In this document: positions 7,951 through 18,402 of the stretch, piece by piece | Position numbering within the stretch: the stretch's first letter is position 1 | Layout: every line of letters begins with the position of its first letter | Assembly: GCA_964415175.1 (NCBI GenBank) | Contig: CAYPYG010000002.1 | Location: forward strand, 75,534-139,533 | Origin: UBA2231 sp964415175 | Lineage (GTDB): Bacteria; Elusimicrobiota; Elusimicrobia; Elusimicrobiales; UBA9959 | Reading direction: 5' to 3' | Length of the DNA: 64,000 nucleotides | The notes under the pieces: model-generated | The model's database searches: none | Told to the model about the DNA's origin: nothing | The model's input: the letters and a program-made list of their open reading frames with translations, nothing else | Position numbers and translations under genes: made by a program

Positions 7951-9068
7951 GTCTCCAGTCCAAGCGGGTGTATCCATTTCCCGGAGCGCCGCAGCCAGCC
8001 CACCTTGAGCCGGGCGGCCAGCGCGGCCGCGGCGTCTAGGTCGCGCAGCGCCAGGCGGCGCAGTCCCGCGACGCCCGGAAAAGACCTGTCTCCGGCGGCC
8101 ATATCCGCGACGAAGATCGTTCTGTCGAGTTCCCCCATCGAGGGATGCCCCAGCGTGTGCCTGGCGGCCGCGCGCAGGACGGCCGGGTCGTCCACTCCCA
8201 GCTCCTCGCGCGCGAGGGCGGCCGACACCCAGGAATGAAGCAGCTGCGGGGCCCGGCGCGCCGTTTCGCCGAAACAGGGGATCCGCAGGCCGCGGCGGCG
8301 GCTCTCCCGGACCAGTTCCTCCGGCGTCATCTCCTTGGCATAGTCGTGTATGAGGGCCGCGGCGGCGGCCGCGCGCGGGTCGGTCCCCCTGGCGGCCGCT
8401 ATGGCGCAGGCCAGCCTGGCGCAGGCCAGCGTGTGCCGCGCCCGCGCCGGGCCCAGACGGCGCAGCGCGCCTTCCCTGAGACGGCCCAGATAGAGCCCGC
8501 GCCGCCTTATGATCCTCATCGCGGCGGCCGGCACGCCCGCGGGCGCGTCGCCGCAATAAAGCGCCGCGCGCAGGGACGTGGAAGACTCCTCGGGGAAGGT
8601 CCCGTCGAGAAAGACCGGGGAGAACTCCCGTCCCGCGCCGCGCGGGAAGCCGGCGCGGCGTCCGACCAGCAGCCTGGCCGAGGCCAGGATCCTGTCGGTG
8701 CGGCGCCAGCGGGGGAAGCCGGGCAGGCAGTCCGAGCCCATCAGGAAGTACAGCTCCGCCCGCGGGTGCAGCGAACGGAAATACTCGATGGCCTGCCAGG
8801 TGTAGGTGGTCCGGCCGCGGCGCTTCTCGAAAAGGCTGACCCCGGCGCGGACCCCCGCCTCCGCGGCCGCCGCGCGCAGCATGGCGGTCCTGTCGTCGAA
8901 ACTTTCGGCGGGCGCGGACTTGAGGGGTGAACGCAGCGCCGGCAGCAGCCACACCGCCGCCGGGCGCAGGCGGCGGGCCGCGGCGGAGAGCAGCAGCATG
9001 TGCCCCTCGTGCGGAGGGTCGAAGGTCCCGCCGTAAACCACGACCGTCCTTTTCGCGGCGCGTTTCAC
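7929..9068 (-). CDS. nadD: Fused nicotinate-nucleotide adenylyltransferase NadD and YqeK-type HD hydrolase
   Basis: A 379-residue two-domain protein starting at GTG 9068. Residues ~8-190 are NadD, which makes deamido-NAD+ from NaMN and ATP: GGTFDPPHEGH nucleotidyltransferase motif near the N-terminus and SSTSLR near residue 170. Residues ~200-379 are an HD-domain YqeK (symmetrical Ap4A hydrolase family): RARHTLACARLA, ALIHDYAKE with the HD pair, LLHSWVSAALA, RHTLGHPSM and IFVADM. In many bacteria these are two adjacent genes; here they are one frame. No Shine-Dalgarno is seen and an AT-rich -10-like tract abuts the start. It heads the operon running to argS. Confidence 0.9.
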   Translation of the reverse strand: MKRAAKRTVVVYGGTFDPPHEGHMLLLSAAARRLRPAAVWLLPALRSPLKSAPAESFDDRTAMLRAAAAEAGVRAGVSLFEKRRGRTTYTWQAIEYFRSLHPRAELYFLMGSDCLPGFPRWRRTDRILASARLLVGRRAGFPRGAGREFSPVFLDGTFPEESSTSLRAALYCGDAPAGVPAAAMRIIRRRGLYLGRLREGALRRLGPARARHTLACARLACAIAAARGTDPRAAAAAALIHDYAKEMTPEELVRESRRRGLRIPCFGETARRAPQLLHSWVSAALAREELGVDDPAVLRAAARHTLGHPSMGELDRTIFVADMAAGDRSFPGVAGLRRLALRDLDAAAALAARLKVGWLRRSGKWIHPLGLETCLCLNP

Positions 9069-9071
9069 AAG

Positions 9072-9085
9072 TGCTATAATATAAA
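9072..9085 (+). promoter_or_regulatory. Extended -10 region for the 9093 gene
   Basis: TGCTATAAT (9072-9080) overlaps a second -10-like TATAAA (9080-9085). The second ends 7 nt before the ATG at 9093. The complement of the same AT-rich tract could serve the divergent GTG at 9068, only 24 bp away. Confidence 0.5.
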
Positions 9086-9092
9086 TTAAGAT

Positions 9093-9842
9093 ATGGCCGA
9101 CAAAAGAGACAAAGCGCTCATCCTGCTCGTGGACGCGCCCACCCCTGAAAAAACGGGACAGGACCTGAAGAAGGTTTTCGGACCCGAACGCGCCGTCCAC
9201 CTGAACCTCGACCTGCTGCACGGCTCCTACCGGGCGGCCAAGGACTACCGCGAGGCCATACTGATCCTTTCCTACGAAAAGTCCTCCAAGCACCCCGACC
9301 TCACCTGGCTGGACCCGGAGGACCCCGGTTTCCTGGACGCCAAGGGGAAGAGCTGGGAGGAGCGCGTCTCGGCCGCGTTCCAGCTCGCCTTCTTCACCGG
9401 CGCCAAAAAAGCGGTCATCCTCAATCACCTCTGCCCGGCCGTGAAACCGGAGTGGATAAGCCAGGCGCTGTCCGCCATCGACGACAGGACGGTGGCCCTC
9501 GGCGCGACCCAGGACGGTTCCTTCCACCTGCTGGGCCTCACGCAGGACACTCTCCGGGTCCTGGAGGGCGTCTCCTTCTCGTCCGGCCGGACGGCCGACG
9601 AACTGACGGAGAAAGCGCGGCGGCTGAAGCTCTCGGTGCACGCGCTGCCCGACACCTACGCCGTGCGCGACGAGGAGACCCTGCGCAAGTGGATGGACTC
9701 CAGGGAGAACGAACCCTCCCTTTTCAGGGAACCGGCGGCCGCCGCCCAGGAGCCGGCCCCCGCCGGCGACAGGAAGCACGGCCGCGCCAGGCGCCACGCC
9801 AACGGCTTCGCGGGCCAGGAACCGCAGGAACCCGCGGCCTGA
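9093..9842 (+). CDS. DUF2064/TIGR04282-family glycosyltransferase-like protein
   Basis: A 249-residue cytosolic protein of the GT-A-like DUF2064 family. Recognisable family elements are AFQLAFFTGAKKAVILNHLCP (the GA-x-x-vviGsDcP segment, with NHLCP in place of GSDCP), then GATQDGSFHLLGLTQDTLRVLEGV, equal to the G-P-x-x-DGGYyLiGl motif. The SFSSGRTADELTEKARRL region follows, and DTYAVRDEETL is the usual DvDtpeDL end. The C-terminal ~35 residues are a low-complexity Ala/Pro tail. Replacement of the GSDCP Asp suggests altered metal or nucleotide binding. It is probably transcribed leaderless and stands 39 nt upstream of tldE. Confidence 0.75.
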   Translation: MADKRDKALILLVDAPTPEKTGQDLKKVFGPERAVHLNLDLLHGSYRAAKDYREAILILSYEKSSKHPDLTWLDPEDPGFLDAKGKSWEERVSAAFQLAFFTGAKKAVILNHLCPAVKPEWISQALSAIDDRTVALGATQDGSFHLLGLTQDTLRVLEGVSFSSGRTADELTEKARRLKLSVHALPDTYAVRDEETLRKWMDSRENEPSLFREPAAAAQEPAPAGDRKHGRARRHANGFAGQEPQEPAA

Positions 9843-9881
9843 ACCTTTCGCCGCATCGCACCTTCCGACCCGGGGGTACAA

Positions 9882-11213
9882 ATGACGGACCAAAAGAAAC
9901 TCTGCGCGGAGATCTTCCGCCTGGCCGGCCGCGTCCGCGCGGAGGTCATAATGGAATCGTCCGAGTCGGCGCTGACGCGCTTCGCCGACAATGTCATCTC
10001 GCAGAACGTCGCCGAGACCTCCACCCGGGTCTCCATCCGGTTCACCGACAAGGGGCGGGTCTTCAGGACCTCCCTCAACCAGACCGGCGGGGCCGCCCTG
10101 GCCGACGCCGTACGCAGGGGCCTGGCCGCGCTGAAGCTGCAGAAGAAGGAAAAAGGCCTCCTCTCCCCGCCGGCGCCCCGGCCGGTCGGGCCCGCCGCGG
10201 CCCGGCTCTACGCTCCCGGCACCGCCTCGCTCGAACCCTCTTTCCGCGCGGAGAAAGCGGCGGACCTGGCCCGGCTCTGCCGCGCCAGGGGGATGAAATG
10301 CTACGGCACCGTCGAGAACGGGGCCAGCCGCCTGACCGTGGCCAACAATTCCGGGGTCTTCGCCTCCCACCGGGAGACCTGGGCGCTCTACAGCGTCACC
10401 GCGCGCAAAGGGGAGGGCTACGGCTGGGCAGAACAGTACTCGCCCGACGCCTCGAAGATAGATTACGCCGGCGTGAACGCCCGCGCCATGGAGAAGGCGG
10501 CGGCCTCGGTCCGGCCCGTGCCGGTCCCCCCGGGCAAATACACCGTGATACTGGAGCCGGCCGCCGTCGGGGACATGCTTTTATTCCTCGGCTACAGCGG
10601 CCTGGGCGGCCGGGCCTGGCTCGACGGGCGCAGCTTCGCCTCCGGAGCCCTGGGAAAGAGGCTCCTGCATCCCTCCATAACCGTGACCGACGACGCGCTG
10701 GCCGGACCCGCCGCCGGGGCCCCGTTCGATCTCGAGGGGATGCCGCGGAAGAGGGTGGTCCTCATAGACAAAGGGGTCGCGCGCGCCGTGGTGCACGACC
10801 GCCGCACCGCCGCCGAAGCCGGCGTCCCTTCCACGGGCCACTCCCTGCCACAGCCCAACAGCTGCGGCCCCATGCCGCTGAACCTGGAGATGGCGCCGGG
10901 GGACTCCTCCCTGGAGGAGATGATACGCTCCACCAGGAGAGGGATACTCGTCACGACCTTCCACTACACCAACCTGCTCAGGCCCAAGACGGTGGAGATG
11001 ACGGGCATGACGCGCAACGGGACCTTCCTGGTGGAGAACGGCCGCGTCACGAAGGCCCTCAGGAACCTGCGCTTCACCCAGAGCGTGGTGGAGGCCTTCG
11101 GCAACGTGGAGGCGCTCTCCCGCGAACGCGAGCTGATGAACGGCTGGGGGCGGATGTGCGTGCCGGCCATGAAGATACGGGACTTCAATTTCTCCTCGGC
11201 GACCGGGTTCTGA
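9882..11213 (+). CDS. pmbA: TldE/PmbA-family metalloprotease subunit
   Basis: A 443-residue protein of the TldD/TldE (PmbA) family, whose heterodimer degrades unfolded peptides and matures some RiPPs such as microcin B17. It shows the N-terminal alpha/beta domain (SSESALTRFADNVISQNV) and the C-terminal barrel with VILEPAAVGDML, then ITVTDDA, GHSLPQPNSCGPMPLNLEM and the terminal RNLRFTQSVVEAFGNVEAL. It lacks the HExxxH zinc motif, as expected for the non-catalytic TldE partner. It precedes tldD by 14 nt, forming the usual pair. Confidence 0.9.
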   Translation: MTDQKKLCAEIFRLAGRVRAEVIMESSESALTRFADNVISQNVAETSTRVSIRFTDKGRVFRTSLNQTGGAALADAVRRGLAALKLQKKEKGLLSPPAPRPVGPAAARLYAPGTASLEPSFRAEKAADLARLCRARGMKCYGTVENGASRLTVANNSGVFASHRETWALYSVTARKGEGYGWAEQYSPDASKIDYAGVNARAMEKAAASVRPVPVPPGKYTVILEPAAVGDMLLFLGYSGLGGRAWLDGRSFASGALGKRLLHPSITVTDDALAGPAAGAPFDLEGMPRKRVVLIDKGVARAVVHDRRTAAEAGVPSTGHSLPQPNSCGPMPLNLEMAPGDSSLEEMIRSTRRGILVTTFHYTNLLRPKTVEMTGMTRNGTFLVENGRVTKALRNLRFTQSVVEAFGNVEALSRERELMNGWGRMCVPAMKIRDFNFSSATGF

Positions 11214-11227
11214 CCGGAGGCAAGATC

Positions 11228-12679
11228 ATGTTCGGATTCTGCGAAGAAGCGATGGACGTTCTCTCCTCCCGCCGGGCGGATTTCGGGGACATCCGGATAG
11301 TCCGGAACAGGACGCAGGCGCTGGGGGTACGCAACGGCGGGACCGGGAACGTCGACGACTCGGAGACGCTCGGTTTCGGCGTGCGCGTGCTGCTCGGCGG
11401 GGCCTGGGGCTTCGCCTCCAGCGGCCTGCTGACGCGCGCCGAGGTCCGGCGCGTGTCGCTGCTGGCCGTGAAGATAGCCCGGGCCAGCGCGACGCTGATG
11501 GAGCGCAGGGTGAAGCTGGCGCCCGAGCCCGCCTGGCGCGATCTCTGGCAGACCCCCTTCATCAAGGACCCCTTCACCGTGCCCGTGGAGAAGAAGTTCC
11601 GCACCCTTTTCGAAGCCGACCGCCTCATGCGCCGCGACCGCAGGATCAAGTCGGCCACGGCCTCCATGCGCTTCGTCCGCGAGCATCAGTGGCACGCCAC
11701 GACCGAGGGCTCGCGCATAGAGCAGGTGCTGTTATCGAGCGGCGCCGACTGCCGCGCGACCGCCGTGGACGGGGCGCAGGTGCAGGAACGCGGCTACCCG
11801 TGCTCGCACGGCGGCCAGACTCTGGCCATGGGCTACGAGCTCATCGACCAGCTCGACCTCCCCGGCCATGCGGAGAAGACCGCAGCCGAAGCCGTCGCGC
11901 TGCTCAAGGCCCCCGACTGCCCCTCCGGCGAGATGGACCTCATCACTTACGGCAACCAGCTGGCCCTGCAGATACACGAGTCGGTCGGCCACGCCAGCGA
12001 GCTCGACCGCGTGCTCGGGTACGAGGAGTCCTACGCGGGCTCCAGCTTCGCCACCACGGAGAAGCTCGGGAAGTTCCGCTACGGCTCCCCCATCGTGAAC
12101 CTGGTGGCCGACGCCACCCTGCCCGGCGGCCTGGCCACGGCGGGCTACGACGACGACGGCGTAAAAGCCCAGCGCTGGCACATAGTGAAGGACGGCATAC
12201 TCTCAGGCTATATGACCAACCGCGAGTTCGCGCCGCGCATAGGCCTCGGGCGCTCGCAGGGCTCCTGCCGGGCCGACGGTTTCGCCAATATCCCGATAAC
12301 GCGCATCTGCAATCTCAGCCTGATGCCCGGCTCCGCGGGTTCTATGGACGACCTGGTCCGTTCCACCAAACGCGGGATTATCATGGAGAACAACAAGTCC
12401 TGGAGCATAGACCAGCGGCGCCTCAACTTCCAGTTCGGCTGCGAGATCGGCTGGCTGGTGGAGAACGGCAAGGTAAAGAAAATGGTGCGCAATCCCACCT
12501 ACCAGGGCATCACGCCGCGGTTCTGGGGCTCCTGCGACGCCATCTGCGGCCCGGGCGAATGGCGCCTCTGGGGCGTGGCCAATTGCGGCAAAGGTCAGCC
12601 CGGCCAGACGGCCATGATGTGCCATGCCTCCAGCCCCGCCCGCTTCAGGGGGGTCAAAGTGGGAGTAAAAGCCGGATAA
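11228..12679 (+). CDS. tldD: TldD-family zinc metalloprotease
   Basis: A 483-residue catalytic partner of TldE. The zinc-binding motif is H250-E251-S-V-G-H255 (HESVGHASELD), matching the TldD HExxGHxxE signature. Other family segments are FRYGSPIVNLVADATLPGG, GSCRADGFANIPITRICNLSLMPG and the C-terminal PTYQGITPRFWGSCDAICGPGEW. The start at ATG 11228 is favoured by the upstream CCGGAGGCAAGATC. The frame also runs open upstream in the antisense-like shadow of tldE, so the extended frame is rejected. TldD/E can cleave leader peptides of modified peptides, a possible functional link to the radical SAM locus at 34-38 kb (inference only). Confidence 0.93.
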   Translation: MFGFCEEAMDVLSSRRADFGDIRIVRNRTQALGVRNGGTGNVDDSETLGFGVRVLLGGAWGFASSGLLTRAEVRRVSLLAVKIARASATLMERRVKLAPEPAWRDLWQTPFIKDPFTVPVEKKFRTLFEADRLMRRDRRIKSATASMRFVREHQWHATTEGSRIEQVLLSSGADCRATAVDGAQVQERGYPCSHGGQTLAMGYELIDQLDLPGHAEKTAAEAVALLKAPDCPSGEMDLITYGNQLALQIHESVGHASELDRVLGYEESYAGSSFATTEKLGKFRYGSPIVNLVADATLPGGLATAGYDDDGVKAQRWHIVKDGILSGYMTNREFAPRIGLGRSQGSCRADGFANIPITRICNLSLMPGSAGSMDDLVRSTKRGIIMENNKSWSIDQRRLNFQFGCEIGWLVENGKVKKMVRNPTYQGITPRFWGSCDAICGPGEWRLWGVANCGKGQPGQTAMMCHASSPARFRGVKVGVKAG

Positions 12680-12744
12680 ACCCGGCTGAACCCCTTTTCG
12701 GGGGCTTTAGGGCGGCCTTTAAAACAGGGCTGGCAGATTTGTTC

Positions 12745-12956
12745 CCCCCTATTGACAGAATATATATATTTAAAGTAATATTTCCTCATAATAATCCGCC
12801 GTTTTCGACGGGGAAAATCAGATCGTTCTCTTTTTTGATAAAGCCCTTGCATAGTCAAGCCCCCGCCGTTTAATTAACAAAGAAAGTCTTTATAAAATAA
12901 TAGTTTTTTTCCAAAAGAGACCCCATATTAACAGTTGTGGATAACCTGTGGATAAC
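12745..12956. other. Probable chromosomal replication origin (oriC) upstream of dnaA
   Basis: The tldD-dnaA gap is markedly AT-rich against a GC-rich background (12752-12800 and 12868-12915). It contains two perfect DnaA boxes TGTGGATAA at 12936-12944 and 12947-12955. They are in the same orientation, 11 bp apart, one helical turn. The second box overlaps the dnaA GTG start. TTGACA at 12752-12757 with TAATAT at 12776-12781 is a possible dnaA promoter. AT-rich tract, DnaA boxes and dnaA-dnaN context are the standard bacterial oriC layout. Strand-skew was not computed. Confidence 0.72.
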
Positions 12957-14318
12957 TCGCCAAATTTCAAGGAACTCTGGCAGAACGCCTGTGTCAAGAT
13001 AGAGCAGGAAATAGGGAAGGACCCTTTCGACCTCTGGATGCGGCCCGCGAAGCTGCTCCTGATAGAGGGAGACACGGTGAAACTGGAGGTCCCGGACCCT
13101 CTCATCTTCGAGACGATAAAGAAGCGCTATGAGAGCGTCATCGTGCGCGCTCTCTCCGAATTATCCGGCAAAGAGTACAAGATAGACTATTCCCTCTCCC
13201 TGGCCCCGCGCGAGCCCCGGCCGGCGCCGCAGCCGGAACCGGCGACGGCCCCGGCCGCCAGGCCGCAGTTGTCCGCCTATTCCAACTTCAACCCCAACTA
13301 CACTTTCCAGACCTTCATAGTGGGCCCCTCCAACCGCTGGGCCTACTCCTCGGCCAAGGCCGTCGCGGAAAAACCCGGCCATCTTTCGAACCCCTTCTTC
13401 ATCTACAGTCCGCCCGGTCTGGGCAAGACGCACCTGATGCACGCCATAGCCAACGAGATCCTGCGCATCAATCCGGCGGCCAAGGTCATCTACACCCCCA
13501 GCGAGAACTTCGTCAACGAGTATATCGACACCATACAGAACAAGAGCAATTCCGCCGAACTCTTCCGCGGCAAGTACCGCAAGCTCGACTGCCTGCTGCT
13601 GGACGACATACAGTTCATGATGGGCAAGGAGCGCAGCGAGGAGGAGTTCTTCTACACCTTCAACGCCCTTTTCGAGTCCAAGAAGCAGATAGTCGTGACC
13701 TCCGACCGGCCGCCGCGGGAGCTTTCCCTGGCGCAGCGGCTGGTCTCCCGCTTCCTCTCCGGCACGATAGCGGACATGAAACAGCCGGACCTCGAGACGC
13801 GCATAGCCATCCTCCGGGAGAAGCGCGACCAGTACAGGTTCGACATCCCGGACGACGTCGTCAATTTCATAGGAGAGAACGTCAAGACGAGCATCAGGGA
13901 GCTCGACGGCTGCCTGCTGACGGTCGGGAACTACTGCGCGAACATGAAGCTTCAGCCCACGATCGACGTGGTCCGCGAGATAATCAAGAACCACATGGGC
14001 ATACAGCAGGACGACGGCGACAAGATCAGCATAGAGACCATAATCGGCGTGGTGGCCGAGAAGTACCAGCTCGACCCCAAGGACCTGCGCTCCAAGGGCC
14101 GCCGCGACGCGGTGGTCCTGCCCAGGCAGCTGGCCATGTACCTGGCCTGCGAACTGACCGACCTGTCCACGACCAACGTGGGGGACGCCTTCGGCAAGGA
14201 CCACACCACGGTCATCTACGCGCGCAACAAGATCCAGAACATGGTGCATACCGACCCTTTCATCAACGAGATGGTGAACAACTTGATAACGAAGATAAAA
14301 TCGGTCAGTAACAAGTGA
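12948..14318 (+). CDS. dnaA: Chromosomal replication initiator DnaA
   Basis: A 456-residue initiator starting at GTG 12948. Domain I (FKELWQNACVKIEQEIGKDPFDLWM, helicase/DiaA contact) spans ~1-80, followed by a Pro/Ala-rich linker. The AAA+ domain begins near FQTFIVGPSNRWAYSSAKAV. Its P-loop reads S154-PPGLGKT, with Ser where most DnaA have Gly. Walker B is LLLDDIQFMMGKE. The C-terminal domain IV carries the GKDHTTVIYARNKI DNA-binding signature. There is no obvious Shine-Dalgarno; the start lies inside a DnaA box, so DnaA binding would directly block initiation of its own expression. Confidence 0.97.
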   Translation: MDNSPNFKELWQNACVKIEQEIGKDPFDLWMRPAKLLLIEGDTVKLEVPDPLIFETIKKRYESVIVRALSELSGKEYKIDYSLSLAPREPRPAPQPEPATAPAARPQLSAYSNFNPNYTFQTFIVGPSNRWAYSSAKAVAEKPGHLSNPFFIYSPPGLGKTHLMHAIANEILRINPAAKVIYTPSENFVNEYIDTIQNKSNSAELFRGKYRKLDCLLLDDIQFMMGKERSEEEFFYTFNALFESKKQIVVTSDRPPRELSLAQRLVSRFLSGTIADMKQPDLETRIAILREKRDQYRFDIPDDVVNFIGENVKTSIRELDGCLLTVGNYCANMKLQPTIDVVREIIKNHMGIQQDDGDKISIETIIGVVAEKYQLDPKDLRSKGRRDAVVLPRQLAMYLACELTDLSTTNVGDAFGKDHTTVIYARNKIQNMVHTDPFINEMVNNLITKIKSVSNK

Positions 14319-14322
14319 AACC

Positions 14323-14380
14323 TGTGGAAAAAAGAGGCTCCTGTTAGGATTGTCAGTCCCTTTTGGCGGGTTGTGGAGAA
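14323..14380 (+). promoter_or_regulatory. Relaxed DnaA boxes in the dnaA-dnaN gap
   Basis: TGTGGAAAA (14323-14331) and TGTGGAGAA (14372-14380) each differ by one base from TGTGGATAA and share its orientation. With the two perfect boxes before dnaA they could form a bipartite origin or regulate dnaN. The 116-nt gap holds nothing else recognisable. Confidence 0.45.
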
Positions 14381-14434
14381 CTTTCCTGAGGGGAACGCAC
14401 AGTTTCAACAGACTTAACAGGTCCCATATAGAGG

Positions 14435-15556
14435 ATGATGATGATGAAAATAAATAGTAACCGGGAGAACCTCATCAAGGGGATACAGACCATACAGGCG
14501 GGAGTCTCGGCCAAGACCGGGACGCTGCCGATACTCCAGAACTTCCTGATGGAGACCGAGGACCAGGGACTCAAGGTCGTTTTCACGGACCTCGAGATGG
14601 CCATCAAGCACCACATCAACGTGGAGGTCAAAGGGGACGGCAGCATAACCGTCCCGATAAAGAAGTTCCTCGAGATCATACAGAACCTGGGGCCGGACGC
14701 GGACGTCAACGTGAACGTGGACGACGGCAACAAGGTGTCCATCCTCTCCGGCAAGACCCGGTTCAAGATTAGCGGCGCCCCCAAGGCCGACTATCCCGTC
14801 ATCCCCGACCTGGACGAAAGCGGTTCCTTCAGGCTGCCCGCCGCGCTGGTCGCGGACATGGTGTCCAGGACCGTCTTTTCCGCTTCCACCGAGGACGAGA
14901 GGCATTTCCTCAACGGCCTGCTCTGGAAATACGAGAAAGGGGTGTTCTCGATAGTGGCGACCGACGGCCGCCGCCTGGCCGTGGCCACCAGCCAGGCCGT
15001 CAAAGCGAAGAAGGATTTCAAGGTCATAGTGCCCTCGAAGATACTGGGGGAACTGGTCAAGTTCATAAAAGGGGCCGGGCTGGGGGACAAGGAAGAACTG
15101 ACCGTAGGGCTCTCCTCCAACCAGATAGGCTTCCGGATCGGGAAGACCGTGTTCGTTTCGAGGCTGATAGAGGGGAACTTCCCGGCCTACGAGCAGATCA
15201 TTCCCAAGACGCGCGAGATATCCATCGAGCTGGACACGGCGCGCGTCCTGGCCCTCACCAAGCGCGCCTCGCTCTGCTCCAACGAACGCAGCGGCGCCGT
15301 GAAGTACTCTTTCAAGAAGGGAGTGCTGGTGGTGAACTCCTCCTCCCAGACCATGGATTTCGAGGACGAGACCGACATCGACTACAAGGGAAAGGATTTC
15401 CAGGTCAGCTTCAATCCCAGGTTCATCATGGACGTGCTCCGGAACATGGGAGAGGAACGGGCCCTTATGGAGTTCAACGCCCCCTCCACCCCGGCCCTGA
15501 TAAAACCGGTGAAAGGGGAGGATTTCCTCTATATAGTGATGCCCCTGCGAGCATAG
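14435..15556 (+). CDS. dnaN: DNA polymerase III beta subunit (sliding clamp)
   Basis: A 373-residue clamp protein that tethers the replicative polymerase to DNA. Three clamp domains of about 120 residues are recognisable. Signatures include LPILQNFLME, LSGKTRFKISGAPKADYP and FDAR-region equivalents, then the end FLYIVMPLRA, which corresponds to the usual YxVMPMRL C-terminus. Four tandem ATG codons (14435, 14438, 14441, 14444) follow GAGG (14431-14434). Ribosome-binding spacing favours 14441 or 14444, so the true protein may be two or three residues shorter. Confidence 0.97.
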   Translation: MMMMKINSNRENLIKGIQTIQAGVSAKTGTLPILQNFLMETEDQGLKVVFTDLEMAIKHHINVEVKGDGSITVPIKKFLEIIQNLGPDADVNVNVDDGNKVSILSGKTRFKISGAPKADYPVIPDLDESGSFRLPAALVADMVSRTVFSASTEDERHFLNGLLWKYEKGVFSIVATDGRRLAVATSQAVKAKKDFKVIVPSKILGELVKFIKGAGLGDKEELTVGLSSNQIGFRIGKTVFVSRLIEGNFPAYEQIIPKTREISIELDTARVLALTKRASLCSNERSGAVKYSFKKGVLVVNSSSQTMDFEDETDIDYKGKDFQVSFNPRFIMDVLRNMGEERALMEFNAPSTPALIKPVKGEDFLYIVMPLRA

Positions 15557-15566
15557 GGGAGGGGCC

Positions 15567-15875
15567 GTGTTCCTGGTCAGGAAAAGCCAGAACTGGAGCC
15601 GCCTCGGCCATTCGGGAGGACGCCGCCCTTTCCGGGGCTTCCCGCTGGAGCGGCTGCAATTGCTGTCCTCGGTCTGGGACAGGGAAATAGGCCCCCTCGC
15701 CTCCCATTGCAGGCTGGAGGGAGTGGAGGGGGACAGGCTGGTGGTCTCGGCCTCCTCCGCCGCGGCGGCCAACGAGCTCGGACTGAGGGGACGGTCCCTG
15801 GTACGGGCCCTGAACAAGTATTTCAACCGCGCCTGGCTGAGCGGCATAAAAGTGGTCGGAGAGCCGGGCAGATAG
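15567..15875 (+). CDS. dciA: DUF721/DciA-like replicative helicase loader
   Basis: A 102-residue basic protein starting at GTG 15567, with GGGAGGGG directly upstream. The DUF721 core is visible: LSSVWDREIGPLASHCRLEGVEGDRLVVSASS (the W..vvG..l..hs.p..l.dg.L.V.v.s pattern), then AAANELGLRGRSLVRALN. DciA proteins load DnaB helicase in bacteria lacking DnaC/DnaI. It sits 10 nt after dnaN and 20 nt before gyrB, its conserved place, except that recF, which usually lies between dnaN and this gene, is missing. Confidence 0.8.
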   Translation: MFLVRKSQNWSRLGHSGGRRPFRGFPLERLQLLSSVWDREIGPLASHCRLEGVEGDRLVVSASSAAAANELGLRGRSLVRALNKYFNRAWLSGIKVVGEPGR

Positions 15876-15895
15876 CACCGAAAAGGAGAGTTTAA

Positions 15896-18373
<2,478 letters not shown>

Positions 18374-18402
18374 GGACTACTTTTCAAGGAGCCTAGTTCA
18401 AA

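Noticed and set aside
9452..11227. N-terminal extension of the tldD frame
   Set aside because: It overlaps the glycosyltransferase and tldE genes completely in another frame. Only the part from ATG 11228 shows TldD similarity.
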